DNA of 64,000 nt from Gymnopilus junonius (GCA_015501075.1 JADNYJ010000141.1:1-64000), one strand, 5' to 3'; counted from the stretch's first letter, positions 22,391 to 35,825 are shown. Numbers and translations: made by a program. Notes: a model not told the origin generated them from the letters alone.

Positions 22391-24140
22391 GTGCGGTGTT
22401 TTCTTTTTTTGTGTCAATTTGCTCGCTCTAAAGTGAATGAATGATAGCTATTGCTGGTGGCCCTGATACTTTCCGACCGGATTCCAAAAACTTAATTGAA
22501 TTGCTCATGCGTATCCAACGTAAGCTGCGTCTTTTGATATTCTTTTCTGAGGTCATATCTCGGTTTTAGAGAATCCTGTTGACCCCAATGATACACAGTT
22601 GGGACATTACCTCACCGCAACCTGGGCCAAAGTGTGTCAGGCCAGGGGAACATAATGCGAGCCGTACCTTCCGGTGGTGATGCATAGCTTACTTGCATCT
22701 GCAAGGGCAAAGGCGGATCTATCGATATACGGTATTTATTTCCTTGTTTCCGGATCATCTTATTGTTCGCTGATGTTCGTCAGATTCTTTAGATGACGAT
22801 GACGATTCACTGGAATGTGAAGGTTGGGAGACGATCATGATGAATGGACAGACGTATGGCGTGTGGACGAGCGCGATGGCTGAGAAGTGTCAGGCGTTCG
22901 AGATGCTTGTTATTTATTGTTCGACTCTGGGTCCGAGGTTTGCGCCTTTCTTGGCGCAGACGCTCGAGGTTACTTTGCCGTGTCTGAAGTTCTATTTTCA
23001 TGAGGGAGTTCGGGAGGCTTGTGCAATGTAAGTTCTTTTTTTTTCTCTATTTCAGAGACAAGCTGAGTTCAGCCTTGATGTAGGCTGCTGCCCATCCTTC
23101 TTGCGTGCGGTAAGCAATCAAATACTTTGACGAACGCTATGGTTGCTGCCGTCTTCACGCATCTCATCACCTGCATCAACTCTGAACAAGACTCGACCTT
23201 CCTCGCCTCTTTATACAAATACTTTTCGGAATCCATGCGCGTGATCGGAGGCCCCCCTGCGCTTCCTCAGCAATTCCACGACGGCGTGATGGAAGCGACC
23301 AAGCGCCAGCTGCAGTCAATCGCGGATAGGCGGAAGGCGCGCGCGGTGCGTGTTTCTTCAGCAGCTTCCTCGAATGCGGGCGTGGGTGATTGGGATCGGG
23401 ATGAGATGGTGCTGTTGGAGGAGATGGAGGACTTTGCGTTGGAGGATATGGGCAAGATGGTAGCGGAGTTTGATACCAATCATCCCTTGCTGGTCGCTGT
23501 GTCTGGTGTGAGGGACCTGGGATTCAATACATATGATAGTGATGAGGAGGGAGATGAAGAGGGCTGAGGTGGAGTTGAGTCGGTTCGGTTAGGGGATTTT
23601 TTGGGAAGAGGACGTGTTATTTGGGCGTTGGCTTAGACTGATTTCTTTCTGTTGTATATCCTGAAGTTGCTCTGTTGTCGTTGAGACCTTCAAAATTTAT
23701 ATTTATTCTGCTTTGACGCTGTCATGCGAGGGCGACACACCAAGTCCTCGCCCTGTTGTAGTCAAATTAATTACGAGGCAGCTTTGAAACGGATTCTGTA
23801 GACGTATTATAAAGTATAGCTTCCTTACTCAAGAGAACTGCTCGACTTAATGCGTATGCTGGTAAAGAAAGTCTACAAGGAAATCAGCTCTGACCGGATT
23901 GAATTACTGTAATACATATCTACTTCCGAAATGAAAGACAGTTGGGAGGCCGAGTTTGAAGAAGAATAATAGCTTTAAATCGCTCCGAAGATTCTCTATC
24001 CAGTCCCAAATTAACACCTGTGTACCAATTTCGGTCTACGATTATCGGAAGAATGTAACTGTAAAGGCTCTTACCGTGGTCATTCCGATATGAACGTAAG
24101 TCACAGCACTAAGTTGGTGGGCCAAATACGGCGGAAGATA
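22381..24140. repeat. segmental duplication, copy B
   Basis: Direct repeat of 16268-18700 with an internal deletion of about 660 bp (junction near 23776). Its left edge falls inside the end of the HNH gene. Confidence 0.9.
22391..23567 (+). pseudogene. importin beta 3' fragment, copy B
   Basis: It carries the C-terminal third of the importin found at 13.5-17.4 kb: LIELLMRIQ, LGHYLTATWAKVCQA, the acidic DDDDDS block, FAPFLAQTLEVTLPCLKFYF, REACAMLLPILLACGKQ, and an uninterrupted last exon (23082-23567) ending in an acidic tail. No start or N-terminal HEAT repeats are present. An in-frame TAA (22653-22655) replaces the conserved glutamate codon of the sequence GTE-x-EP. Its last exon is in frame where copy A has three single-base deletions, which makes it the better guide to the ancestral C-terminus. 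Confidence 0.88.
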
Positions 24141-24200
24141 AACGAGTGGCGAAGATATGTCTTGTTTACCTAGAGTCGCCAGTTCGATAATTGGAGCCAT
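23776..24200 (-). pseudogene. orphan membrane protein 5' fragment, copy B
   Basis: Reading leftwards from the ATG at 24200, the frame gives MAPIIELATLGKQ..SPLVYLPPYLAHQ, then IGMTT, VLIWDWIENLRSDLKLLFFF and SLPAYALSRAVLL, the N-terminal part of the same membrane family as 17660-18664. It keeps the first exon that copy A has lost, but everything after the first helices is deleted at the 23776 junction. The two copies have therefore decayed in complementary ways. Confidence 0.6.
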
Positions 24201-25696
24201 GACTGAGGATCGTATCAATTACATGCTTTCTCCCAGATACGGGAAGTGGGATGGGAGGGATGATGGGAATCATGGGATGCTTAATTCTTATCTAAGACAT
24301 ACTCGCCACCCTCAGCGCAGATATCCTATAAAAATTCACCCAGCTATGCAATTCCTGCTTTACAAATTATGCAATGGTTACCGTTTTCGCTTGGTCAAAC
24401 AACATTATCCGCCTCACCTGCTCCGGAACCGACTGGCGTTTCGGTAACATGCGTCACAAATGTTGAGTCTCAAAACATGTTGACCTGGCGGATTACTTTA
24501 TGGGATGGAAACGGTATTTGCAAGAGCTTGGGGCACGTCCAGCTAGATAACTCCAGATGGAGGTGAAGACGGTTCGAGGGCGATCCTTCGGTCGGGGTTG
24601 AGGATGAATGAGTTGTGCAAAGAGAGTACCCATGAGTATCTGCGGCGGTGTAGTACATGTTCACGTTTTATGTGAGTCTTTCTGTATTTTCGTGCGCAAC
24701 GCTTTCACTCTGATTATATTGCTTTAGATTGTATTTTGTCGGTTTTGGACGTTGTCGCAGCGCGTGTACTCATTGTCGAATGCCGGATTCTTCCTTAACA
24801 TGTTGATTTAGGTAGACTGAGTAGGAGTGCGACTCAATGAAGGAAAATAATCGCTGACAGTGCATGAGATTGTAGTGAAAATTTCTATCAACCGTTTGTC
24901 AGGTTCGAAATTTAATTGAGAAATTTGGCAGCTAAACTTGAAATTAAATAGCTTCGTGGTGGTGTTGAATTAGAATAATGACAGGACCATGAATGCATGC
25001 GAAGACGTGAGAAATTTCCGACTTCGAACACGATCACCATACGAAGACGCCTACCACTACTGATCAACGCCTTCCAGCTGCGGAAAGGGTCAATGGGTAC
25101 GGCTCTTGTAAGACTGAATTTGCTCAGGTCTTTTTTCCTCCGTCAAGATCTTTCTCATCCGAGGCCAGGTATCTACCTACATTTTAGCCTCTTATCGATC
25201 AACTCACTAACCTTATCGCAGGCCGTGAGAATAACTTACGCGTGCGGTTGGTACTCGTAGGCAGATCAGCTCTCTTTTCTTCATTCCGTCCCTTATAATC
25301 AACACTTTCCAGTCTGATACTGTTGCGGCATCGAGTGCCGTCGCCACTATCATCTGTGCTATGAATGTTTGCACCACCAACGGCGTTGCTGCCACTGGAG
25401 CTGAGGACGTGCTTCGACTCCGCTTTCTTCTTTGACAGGCACCTATAGCTGTGAAGCAACTTCCTCCGCTTACTGCATATGCCCAATTCCGATCCGACCT
25501 GCGTACGGCGCACCCACCATGCCTACTCATACCTCACCGATTCCCTAGTGGGACAATGGGAATGCATCTAATATGTTTCCGTAAGTCATTTTTCCTGACT
25601 TTTTTCGTACTTATGCTTATAAACATAGTAGTGCGAATTTGTTCCTTTTATTTTACCTGCACTCAAACCGACTATGAACATCACCCTGGTTATTCG
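24201..25696. other. no recognisable gene
   Basis: Short frames on both strands (for example 25199-25513 minus, 104 codons) with low-complexity or basic composition. I recognise no domain, RNA or repeat here. Confidence 0.35.
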
Positions 25697-26848
25697 TGTT
25701 CCTACGTCCTCAAAAGCATAGTGAAGGAATAAGTACCCCAAACCTGAACTTTTTCAAAATCATCAATAAATTAGCTAGAAAAGAACAACTCGGAGGTTAA
25801 CGTACACAGTAGATAGTCTTAATAAAACCGGCCAGTCCTCGATCTCCACTTCAAGGGAGGTTACAACTTACAAGGAAGTCCTAAATCAGAAACGCCACCG
25901 TGCCTGGCTGCCGTGCTGCCGACAGACGACCTTTGAATCTAACAAATGTACACTACGCAGATTCCCGGAATGCTCGAGACGGGTTCTGTCTTTCTCCTCC
26001 TCTGCAACACTCACGGCTGCTGCATTCGTCGGTCCTGGCTGCTTTGTTTACTATCTATGGTAGAACTCCCCATGTCTCGTTTACTATCTCAGGACGGGGC
26101 TTTCTAGCTGCCTCGATTACTACAATGATATCGCCGTCGTTTGTGCTGAACTTCGCGAAGATTCCGGGAGAGGGCTTTGTGGGATCATAGGACAAGACGC
26201 TCGGAGCGCCAGAATTGGTTTTAAGCTACTGTAAGACATCAGGATGGAACATGAGTCGTGGTGGTACGTGTTCTGATTTGTTGGCGGAATGCCATGCTGA
26301 GCCCAAGTATTTCTCTATCCTTCATCAGCCGATACGTTGCTTTATGTGGGAGATCGGTAGGAAGTGGAGATCGAGGTAAAGCACATCCAAAGCTTAGAGC
26401 TGAGCACGTGCATTATTCCCTAACCTGTTTCGATGTTGATTTAAAGACAGGCGTAACTTCCAGAAATCCACAGCTACCGGACGATTTCATTCCTGAATTA
26501 TCTACCCTCAAACTCGCCCATCTTTTTTTTCGCTGCCCAAATTTAACCCCAGCTGAGCCTATTCTCATTGCCTTACGCTGAGTAGCTCGCAATCCTCATC
26601 TTCCTTCACTGTTATGCGTCCCAGTTCTATTCGACCTCTTTCTTGCGTAGAATAAGGCGTACTTTGCACTGTGGCCCGCTCAGGCATGGATCTCGTTGAT
26701 GAGAGATGAATATATGAGGTGCGTACCATTTTTATTTACGATTCTTGATGCTGAATGCTTCTGTTATTCTTTTTGTATCTTAATCGTAACATAACATCAT
26801 GCGGTGTCTTTCCGACAGTACTGTATCGGACGAAAATCAATACTTACT
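25697..26848 (-). repeat. right arm of the 1.1-kb inverted repeat
   Basis: Reverse complement of 2756-3888, with about 22 kb between the arms. Matching landmarks include the poly-A/T-flanked TTTGGGGTA at the inner end and TCCGATACAGT/ACTGTATCGGA at the outer end. The match stops at ACTTACT (26848), the point where the left copy meets the hammerhead array; no hammerhead is found beside this arm. Confidence 0.8.
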
Positions 26849-27389
26849 GGTATGGAACGCCACTACTCCAATTTGCTATACTCACCGGATACCAGATGCC
26901 CAAGCTGACTAACTCCGTAGAAATCCCTGAAGGCACAGCTCACTGCAGGGCTTAGGGTTGAAGCCACGTAATTTCTATGGAGACATGATGGTATATCTCT
27001 TGTCTATTTCCTCTTTACTTCCGTATCTGAAAGGGCCCGATATAATGACGCATTTTGTTTCATTTTGTTATGTTCACATCCTATCTGGAGGATAAGCTTT
27101 CCCGTGTTCAGATATAGAAAATATACATTTCACGCCGTACCCAGAAAAATTCCGCCCCTGTATAGCTTCGAAATTCTGACAAGATAAAAGGTGTCAAACA
27201 ACCAAAACCTTCGGCCGGTTCCGACTGAATTCCAGTTAAGTGCTATGCTAATTGTCTTGGCCACCTCTGCAGCTGACAGTTTCTGACGTTGACTTGTTGG
27301 CAGCCAGAATGCTGTCCAGGAATCTCGCAATTCCGGTAACTTAGTCCTCGACTACATAACATCTAACGCCTGAGGCTTCCGCGTCCGCC
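26849..27389. other. no recognisable gene
   Basis: AT-rich, short frames only. It includes the probable 5' region of the membrane-protein gene that follows. Confidence 0.35.
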
Positions 27390-29040
27390 ATGTTGTTCAT
27401 CCTCATTTTCCTGTATTTCTATCAAGGCGGAATCGAAGCAACACCTCTAACAATCCTTAGGAGACAAAATGTCCCTGATCTCGCATCTGCATGCATTTGT
27501 CATAATACACGATCGCTGTGGGACGTCATTTGGAGCTGCACGGCTACGATATTCGCGTGCTCGTGGGTATCTGTTCACCCCAACATCCCAGAGCCTGGCG
27601 AAACTCGGATAAATAAGGCTTTACAGCGCCTTGAACTTATGTTTTGGTCGATTATCACTCCGGAAATGATCATTGGATGGACGATGAGACAGTGGTGGGG
27701 AGCGCGTAAATTGGAGGCTACATATCAAGGTATTTATTCCCTAGATGTCTGTCTTTTTCGAATCTCGGCTAATCTTCTTCCTTTAGATTACGGATGGACC
27801 AAAAACGCATGGCCATTTCATCTAAATGGGTGGATTCATGTTGTATAAAGGGAACACACCAGATGGCATCTTGTATCCTGACGATCTACAACGTCTTCTT
27901 CAAGAGGGTAAGATACAAATGCCTCTAATCTCTGAGGCAGATATTCAGGATCGTAGCAAAGGAGATGGGCTTGCAAAAGCGCTTGTAATTGTTCAAACCA
28001 GCTGGTTTGTCGCACAATGCATTGTACGGAAGGCCGAAGGTTCTTTTTGACCCACCTCGAGCTCGTCACCCTAGCGCTTGCCGTTTTGAATGGTATTATG
28101 TATTTCCTCTGGTGGCATAAGCCTCTTGACGTTCAATCAAATGTACCAGTTTATTTGCTCGAGGTACACAATAACGAAGCAACTGCTGATTCTGCAGTAG
28201 ACAACAAAAAGTTGGGAAATGAACGAAGTAAGCAAATCAACCATCTAATTAATGTATAGCTTCCGACTTATCAATTTCCAGATCCGCCGTTATCTACCGA
28301 ATCTCTCCCGCCCATTGTTCTTCCTCAGAAACAACGCTGGTATTATATCTTATACAACATCTTACTTACGTTATTGCGTGCAGTGTGGTGGTGCGTCACC
28401 GGGTTTCTCTGGCGGTGGCCAGCTGCGGTTGCCTGGAGAGCATTACTTCGAATGGGGGATATGCTTCACTCAGAGAAGTTGGATCTTATCGATCACAGCG
28501 AGCTGGAAGAGAAGCCGCATGCACTGGGCATCCGAGAAAAGCTTCATGCTGGGCTTTCAGATACATTCAGAAACGCTTTACTCCAAATACCCACCTGTTA
28601 CGCATTTAAAGCCGACGACACGCCAACTCGAAACTTTCTCGGCATGACAGCTTTCATCGCCACTGTATTCGGTGCTATCCACTGCGCAGGCTGGTACTTT
28701 ACGTCCTCGACGACAATTGAATTATCATTGGGCGTGTGCATGCGGCGTTTATCACGGCTGGTCCTGTGATAGGAACATTGATTCCGCTCATATACTTCGT
28801 GAAGCAGTATGATAGGACGTCTATGAAGTTACTAGACAAGTTAGAGACTGTACTTTCTTCTGTATTGATTTTGGCAGTGCCGTTGTATGTACTTGCGAGG
28901 CTTGGGCTCTTAGTTGAAGCGCTCATTGCTCTCAGAAATCTTCCACCTGGGGCCTTTTGTATTGCAAATGGACGTCCTTCTTACCACATATTTGATATTT
29001 GATAAACTAGTTACATGGAAAGAGCCGTTAATATCCTTAA
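27390..29040 (+). pseudogene. orphan Agaricomycete membrane protein, several breaks
   Basis: Exon 1 (27390-27729) starts with a hydrophobic signal-like segment and gives CHNTRSLWDVIWSC, SWVSVHPNIPEPGE and MFWSIITPEMIIGWTMRQW. Then follow THGHFI, MGGFMLYKG, ADIQDRSKGDGLAKAL, WFVAQCIVRKAEGS, LTHLELVTLALAVLN, MYFLWWHKPLDV, an intron, then FRNALLQIP and GAIHCAGWYF, and finally VHAAFITAGPV..LVEALIALRNLPP. This order is characteristic of a large uncharacterised multi-TM family in mushrooms. The breaks are an extra A in AAAAA (27801-27805), a TAA for a conserved glutamine (27823-27825), a missing T near 28046 and a missing G near 28732. One nonsense codon plus three homopolymer-associated shifts point to a pseudogene. 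Confidence 0.7.
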
Positions 29041-32000
29041 GTGCCTGGTATGTATATTATTCTACGCCGTCGTACGCACATAATGAATTTCATTTTTATA
29101 GTTCCAGGGTGTCGTTTAGTATATTTGCCAATTCCTCGCCAATTTACCCATTGCCGAAGCGGGGCCGGAACCGTGAGAACGCGCCCATGAAAATTCAACG
29201 TGGGCTGGCACGATGCAGTCTTTCTTCCAACCCCATCCTGTCTTCCTTAAAATCCAATAGCCAATATGCGACGCTCTGAATCTTATCGCTCTCAGACGAT
29301 CTTAGCACTCAGCCCTCTCGCCAAGAAAGTGTTGAAGTCGGAAACTCCTTGTACGTCAAATTCTGGTCCTGATTCATGAATGTCTCTCTCCAGCTGATTT
29401 TCAATCACAGCTCGCGATGCTTTACTACCTTCTGTGAGTACTCGAATCTCGTGGCGTACGAAGATCAAAGTTCTCAAGTCCGAGTAATGGAACTTTGAAG
29501 AATTCGACGGGGCGATATGTAGGACCAGGCAACGTACGTTCCTTCACTTCCTCACTTATTTTACTGATTTTCTGGTTCTGAGGGTTCCAATTCAGAGGTC
29601 ACTCTCATTTTTGAAGTCTGCCAGTCGGTACTCACTGTGGAATGTAACACCCAGGTCGTTGGCTGGCAACTTCTCGTGTTCAGGTAGAGCAGGAAAGTTC
29701 AACAATAATGGTGATGGACTGGTCGTTCATGGGAATCAAGGGGGTATGGCCCTTCGTACCTTTCTCTTTTTCCTTCAATTTCGCCATGTCACTGATTTAT
29801 GCAGCTTGCCTATCAGACCCTGGTAGCCTCTATCGCACAGCTGCAGTCAACTCTTGGACTCCGAGACTGAGGAGGCCCTCCGCTAAATTAGCGACTACTC
29901 TTCTCCAATACCGTATGTTTCTCTTTCTCAGATAGCGCTTTCTCATATGTGGGATAATCTGTTCTACTCTTTCACTCTTCTCTTGAATTCAGGTTTCGGA
30001 ACACGTCATGGAACTGGCAACTTGTCTATGCGGAGTAGGTTGCTATCGATTAGGTTAGACGCCGACACATTCTTTGTATCCTTGGAGTTGAAAAATAGGT
30101 TTCCAGCAGTGATTATGGGACTGGACGATGGACAGATTAGAAGGTGATCGTAAACATCGTGGAACACACTGACTTTCCTCCTCTGAACAGCAGAGCTTGA
30201 AGTATATCTGCGGTTGTAATCATGTACGTTCGCTGTGCCTTAATTTTCTAATACTTTTTTCTACTTAACTGCCTCTTCCCCTTTGCTAGTTTCATTACAT
30301 TCTTGCTTTTTCAAGACGATAATACCGACCGCACGTCCAAATTCCACCAGGTTTTTGATTACAGATAACGATACTTGTACTCGTTCATCTTCATGTCTCC
30401 TAGGTAATCTTATCTTCTGCCTGAAAGCCGTCTTTCTCGTACCGAGGGCGTCAGGGCAACGATAGCCGACTAGGTAAGAAATACATCCCACATTTGATAG
30501 ACAATTGGTATGAACATTCAATGATTCTCGGCTCTCGAAGTTTTTTTGGTGTTCCTTTGTCCGAATCTTCTCTATGTTCCGAACTTACCTCCTTTCACTG
30601 AACCACATGCTCCCATGTAATGCTTGTTCCAGCGGCAAGTGAATATGGCACATACGAATACATGTTTATGCTGTGCTCATTACGTCCTTCGGCATCATTA
30701 GAAACAATAACGTATCGAACCATTGTGGTCCATAAGGACATCCAAGGATTGAAGGTCCTACAAAACTGTCGAGATTTTTCATTTCAATATTTTGATGGCC
30801 GTTAATTTCAGCGGTGCTTTGGGCATGCTCCACCGCACTCTTATTTTGGAACCTTGAATACCCCTCTCGATTCACAGGTACTGCACTAAATTTCTTTGGC
30901 GAGCCTCGTGGCATTCCACACATATCGCCGACCCACTTTTCTTCCAGTACTTCGCGGACAAGATATCCTTGCGTGTGCCTTTGCCTGATGAACTCTCAAA
31001 TAAACATTCACCTGAAGTGTCCCAGCCATCGTTTTTTCGGACATTATTTCAATTATCACACCGAGCTCGTACCGACCTTTGGAGCTTGAGCCGCCTCGTG
31101 GTAGACTATGACAAATAGATGTCAGTCGTTCTATTTCCTCTTGAACAATGTCGGTAATTTCGGTGGCAATCAATCCAAAAGACAATGAAGGCAATGGGTA
31201 TTGCAGTGGTGTAAGCCCATTTTTCATTTGCGAGCAAGCTTAAGGCTCATTTGTCAGAATAATTCCATTCTGTCAAGACGTATAGCTTCGCCATTATCTC
31301 GACTCATCATCCGAACCTAAAGCCCGGATGGACCGTTCTCACAGGTACGTGAACTGATTAGGCTTAGTTTAAAACTTTAACAACCCTGATATCTAAGCGC
31401 TATGCCGTCGCATCGATTCAAACTTCAAAGGCTTGGATCTTACTTTTCTTTGAATTTCAGCGCGGAAAGAGTAATATGGATTGAAGGATCTGTTTGTTTT
31501 ATTATCGGTATCGACAAATTATACAATTCTGGAGGAGCCTTTCCGTAAAACATTACACATGCTCCTGCGAGACTGACTGCATCTTCTTATGTAAATAGAT
31601 CGCCATAAACGCAGTAAGGCTGTATCATTGCCTCGCCGTACTTTCAATCTCGGAATTGGATACAGGCGGTCAGTCCCCTGACCAGAAGCTGGGCCACGAC
31701 TTGGATGTCGATGACAGGTGGCCTGATCTTCCGCCTAACTTAACGTTTCCAGACATATAAATACTTTATACAGCTGCGGACAAAAATCCCCATCCATCTC
31801 CTGTTCCTTTTCTTTGACAACACCCTGCTCCGTTACACCTATCCTATCCTTTACGGAGTTACTGCATAGTCACTATCACCCTTCGTAACTGGAAACAAAT
31901 CTAACACTGTATTTGACGGGAAAGATACCGCGCCGATCGTGCAGGAAAGGGTCACTCTGTCAGTCGTCTTGGATTTCTAATTTTCCCAGCCTGCCTTAAC

Positions 32001-32163
32001 TCCTGCTCGCATTCGGTTACTTACTTGCCACTGAGTTTTCAGGAACATTGTTCTTCTGCTCTTCACTGTTCTCCACGGTATATAGAATATTGGTACGTTC
32101 GTCAAATGTCTCATGTATCTCATTTGCTTATTTTGAGTTGATTTGACGTCTTCAGGTCACGAC
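29041..32163. other. unresolved, possibly decayed coding sequence
   Basis: Frames on both strands look partly protein-like: 29947-30147 plus, with LLSIRLDADTFFVSLELKNR; 30886-31227 minus, 113 codons; and a plus frame near 30930-31090 with FADKISLRVPLPDELSN. They do not join into one model and I recognise no family. The region 31780-32160 is the likely 5' region of the F-box gene. Confidence 0.3.
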
Positions 32164-33577
32164 ATGCCGCGTCAAGTACCAACTTTATGCGATATTGCAC
32201 ACCTCCTCGATGTCGAGCTCATTATTTTCTGCGCCCTTCAAGGTCCCATAATCCTTCCTCCACGAGCAAACGATCCACATATTACATTCACTCACGTCGC
32301 CTCGAAGTGGCGTAATTTCGCGCTGTCGCAGCCCACTTTCTGGAGTACATTTAGCTTCACTGATCGACCTTTCGCGAGTCGTCGTATATTCATGGAATGT
32401 TTCCGCGCCCTACTCTCAAGGAGTGGTTCCGTTCAACTCTTATTTGCCATTGCAACAGATCCTGTCAAGCCTGAAGGCCAAGTAGGACTTCCCAATGCTC
32501 CAACGGAGGATTTTGTCTATGGATTTGGGAAAATTGGGATTATGCACGACATCATTGCCGACCGTCTGCACAGACTACGACTACTCCACCTCGTCATATA
32601 TAACCCTAAGTGCTCCAATTTCCTGAATAATCTCCCTTTCGACGAGTTCCTGGAAATTGAAGGGGTCGATAGCAGATTTTTCGATAGTTCGCCTTCGACT
32701 TCTAGGACACTCGAATCTGACCCCGAGCCTGATCCTGACCCAAACAATCCGCGTAAGCCGCTACTGCGAATAGTGCTGGAAAGGGGAATAAATCCCCTCA
32801 GCGTCGAGCTACCCTGGCCTCGTTTGGACAGGCTGGACTTTCATAACTTAAACCCAGTCGACGCCTTAGAACTCATGAAGCTTACTAGCCGATCTTTAAA
32901 ACATGGGTCCTTCCATGTTACCTTCAATGCCGAATCCTGTCTCGGCCTTAACAACATAGATTACTTGCCTAGCATGGATTATCTGGTCAAACTTGATCTG
33001 TATTTGACGGACCCAAGTTTTTATCCCCATTTCTTGCTCTCTTCCGCCTTCCAGTTCTGCGCGAGCTGAAGATCAGCCAATTTAATGCCATATTTCCCTT
33101 AAATTGGGACTTTCCTGTCCTCGCTTCGTGGCTTTTCTCGACGTGGAATTCATTGGAAGAACTGGTTATGGAAGATAATTCGTCTCATACCAATTTGGAG
33201 AATCTCAACAAGATGAAGACGCCTCAATTAGTGTATTGGTCACAGTTTTCCCAAAGCTGAAATGCCTCTGTCTTCCAATCAGCATCGCCCTTCGATCCGA
33301 TATCCTCCTCAGTATTTTGGAAGGCACATTACTTCCCAGGTTGGAATTTTTCAAGTTTTCGACAGACGTAGATCCGGGCACCGTTCTGGAAGTGGTGCAA
33401 GCTCGGAATAAGACCGCTATTTCTTTCGCGAAAGTGGACTATGGTCAGATTATGTTTCTAGATCTTACCGTGGATAAGATGTGGTCCGCCAAACACAAGC
33501 AGGTCGTAGAACAAGCGGAATTGGTCGAGGGGTTGGAGGAGTGTAATTTTCACTTTATAAAGTTTCCTGACATGTAG
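32164..33577 (+). pseudogene. F-box-like protein with frame changes
   Basis: The ATG at 32164 opens a 301-codon frame. Its N-terminal 60 residues have the Agaricomycete F-box pattern: a helix with LLDVELIIF, then ITFTHVASKWRNFALSQPTFWSTF (the usual CS-x-W-R-x-x-A-x-x-x-P-x-L/F-W motif). The rest is a variable leucine-rich part as expected for substrate-recognition repeats. The frame ends at 33069; the protein appears to continue in a second frame (LRELKISQFNAIFP, WLFSTWNSLEELVMED) and then a third (33236-33577, VFPKLKCLCLPISI), with no plausible introns between. Such proteins bind Skp1 in SCF ubiquitin ligases; this copy is probably inactive or mis-assembled. Confidence 0.65.
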
Positions 33578-35066
33578 TCACGTCGAGTTCGAACTTCCGT
33601 TCTCCGTTCCAATGATTGTACCTCTGCAAATATATTTGTCGATTTAGAGTTTCTATCATTTCCTATAGGCACTTAATTTTCGCACATCCGAATACTCTTT
33701 AGCCTCCTCACGTACGCAAACGACTGTATATGGACGACAACTTTTGAAACTGAATTATTTGACGTGGAAGAATAATTACTGCTGATAACAAGTTCAGTTA
33801 CATGTCGCCCCATCACTGTATAGCTCATCTTAGGAGTATACTGATGTATCGAGAGACGAAGCAAAGTGGCAATGTGCATGATGAGATGCGTAATTTTTAG
33901 ATAAAGTTCAATCCAGGAAATGGGAACGTAGACCATCCAAGTCGTCGTAATTGACAATGTAAAAAACTCATGCGAGTTTCTATGATCTCTGAACACGATG
34001 TAAAGTCGAAAACAGCTCCAGCTTTCTAGTTGGTCCAATAGAAGAGTAGCAAAGGCCTAAAAGGTAGTAAAACTGCAGCGCATTATTTGATCGGTCTTCT
34101 GAACTTTTTGTTAACTGATATAGATCAGGGCCTCGAAAACTCCTTCCAACTTCCAAGACCGATTCAAAAAAGCAGCTAGACCCTACACTGACCTTTTCCT
34201 GTTCGGAAATGTTGGCCTTCCGAGTTGGCTGTGGCACCCTCACGACCGAACAGTTACTGTATTTAATGACGTTGTATCCAACAACCCATCAAGCGTCCGT
34301 CTAATCTAATCAACTTGAAACACCCGCGTCGAGGGGCGATCTGACGCGTGCGGACCTAAGCCTCTACAAATCGATATCGATCGTCGGCTGAAATTTCAAA
34401 TGGTTACCCCTTCTCCATACATTTATCCATTTGTTTTACTTTTCCATAGGCTGAGTTGAATATCCACGACAAGAAAACATGTCGCCATTCTTGAACTTGA
34501 GCTTGAGGTCCGGCATTCAAATTTCAAAGCCAATTATGTATCGCACGGATCTTTGTGAAATTTTCGCACATGGCCGGACCCAAGAAGACATTGCCCACCT
34601 TAGCAGCACATGGTTAGAGAAAAATTAGACCCTGCGCGATTTACCTTGGGGTGTGTATGACACAGGTGTGGCATCAGTCATGGTCAGCTAGGCTCCTTTG
34701 GGTCGCAAACTATCAGGAAAATTTGATAAACCTCGAAAATGGTGCAGATCGTCGTGCTTCCCTTGCAAATTTTCACTGCCATCCATCCTATCAATTACAG
34801 ACATCCTCATGTCAATTTACCATGATCCTACGTTCCCCGTATGGAAACCGTTATTTTCAATTCGCTTCTTGATCTCGACGTATATATTCTCGACCAATTA
34901 CCCACCTCAATGTTCAGCCAAACCCCCCGCGATTTCCCGTTCGCACTTCCCTCTGACATTTCCTCGACTGCCCAGCTCTACCTATCGTTCTTCAAGTCCT
35001 TTCTTGAACCCATTTCTGCTACCTTCAAGCATTGCACGCGATACAACGCCTTCGTCCATCGACACC
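33578..35066. other. gene-free stretch
   Basis: Only short frames without recognised domains (33673-34038 and 33980-34243, minus). The last 150 bases are CT-rich leader of the next gene. Confidence 0.4.
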
Positions 35067-35825
35067 ATGGCCACAAGATACGGTCTTCCCTATTTCCTCG
35101 AGGACAAGAGTGGTCGTCTGGCCGGATCCGAATTCGTCGATCTCCACGACCGGATGAGGCTCGTCTATCACCCTAAAGAGCGTTCAAGTACACAGTCTGT
35201 CTACGAGATCTACGACACCACTATTTCGACCTACAACGCCTTTCGCAAGCCGGTTGTCACTCTCAGTTTTGGACCAAACAACACTCTCGGCACTATTAGT
35301 TATTCGAGGGATAGGACGGCCAGGCAGATGGGAGCGTACCTCTCGCAGGTCAATGAGATTGCTGGGTGCGTACATTCTCGATCTTTTTTTTGGCATGATC
35401 ACTGATACCCCGGGAATGCCGTGTTCATTCCAGGTCCAAATTGCGATGCTTCTTCGCCTCCGACGGGAATGAGTATCGATGGGGATACCGTCTTATTCCC
35501 AATGATGAATGGACCGTAAGCTATTCTCGTAGAGTCGTACTCGATTTCCCTAATCTCGAGCGCTAATACCTCGGATGCCCAGTGTACGAACAACACCGGC
35601 GCCATAATCTCGCATTACAACCTCAAGACCCCAGGGGAACCTCCGTATTATAATTCATCAGGGTGTATGTTGACCGTTGAGGAGGATTATGGTCACTTGG
35701 CATGTGGTACGTTGATCGTGTCTCCGGTTTAGAGGTGTTACCGGAGCTCATTCCAAAATTTCCCCTCCGCAGAGATGCTCGCGACGGTGATGATTATGCG
35801 ACACATCGACAAATACGATCTTTGA
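35067..35825 (+). CDS. DUF6593 domain protein, 185 aa
   Basis: Four exons (35067-35365, 35434-35515, 35583-35706, 35773-35825) join in phase to 185 residues. The core resembles DUF6593: a beta-rich N-terminal half (VYEIYDTTI..FRKPVVTLSFG), then the hallmark RCFFASDGNEYRWGYRL, followed by NTGAIISHYN and a C-terminal LACEMLATVMIMRHIDKY. The domain is widespread in basidiomycetes, lacks an assigned function and is distantly similar in layout to tubby/LURP-type barrels (that comparison is mine). I chose the ATG at 35067 because it directly precedes the conserved part; the frame is open further upstream. Confidence 0.8.
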
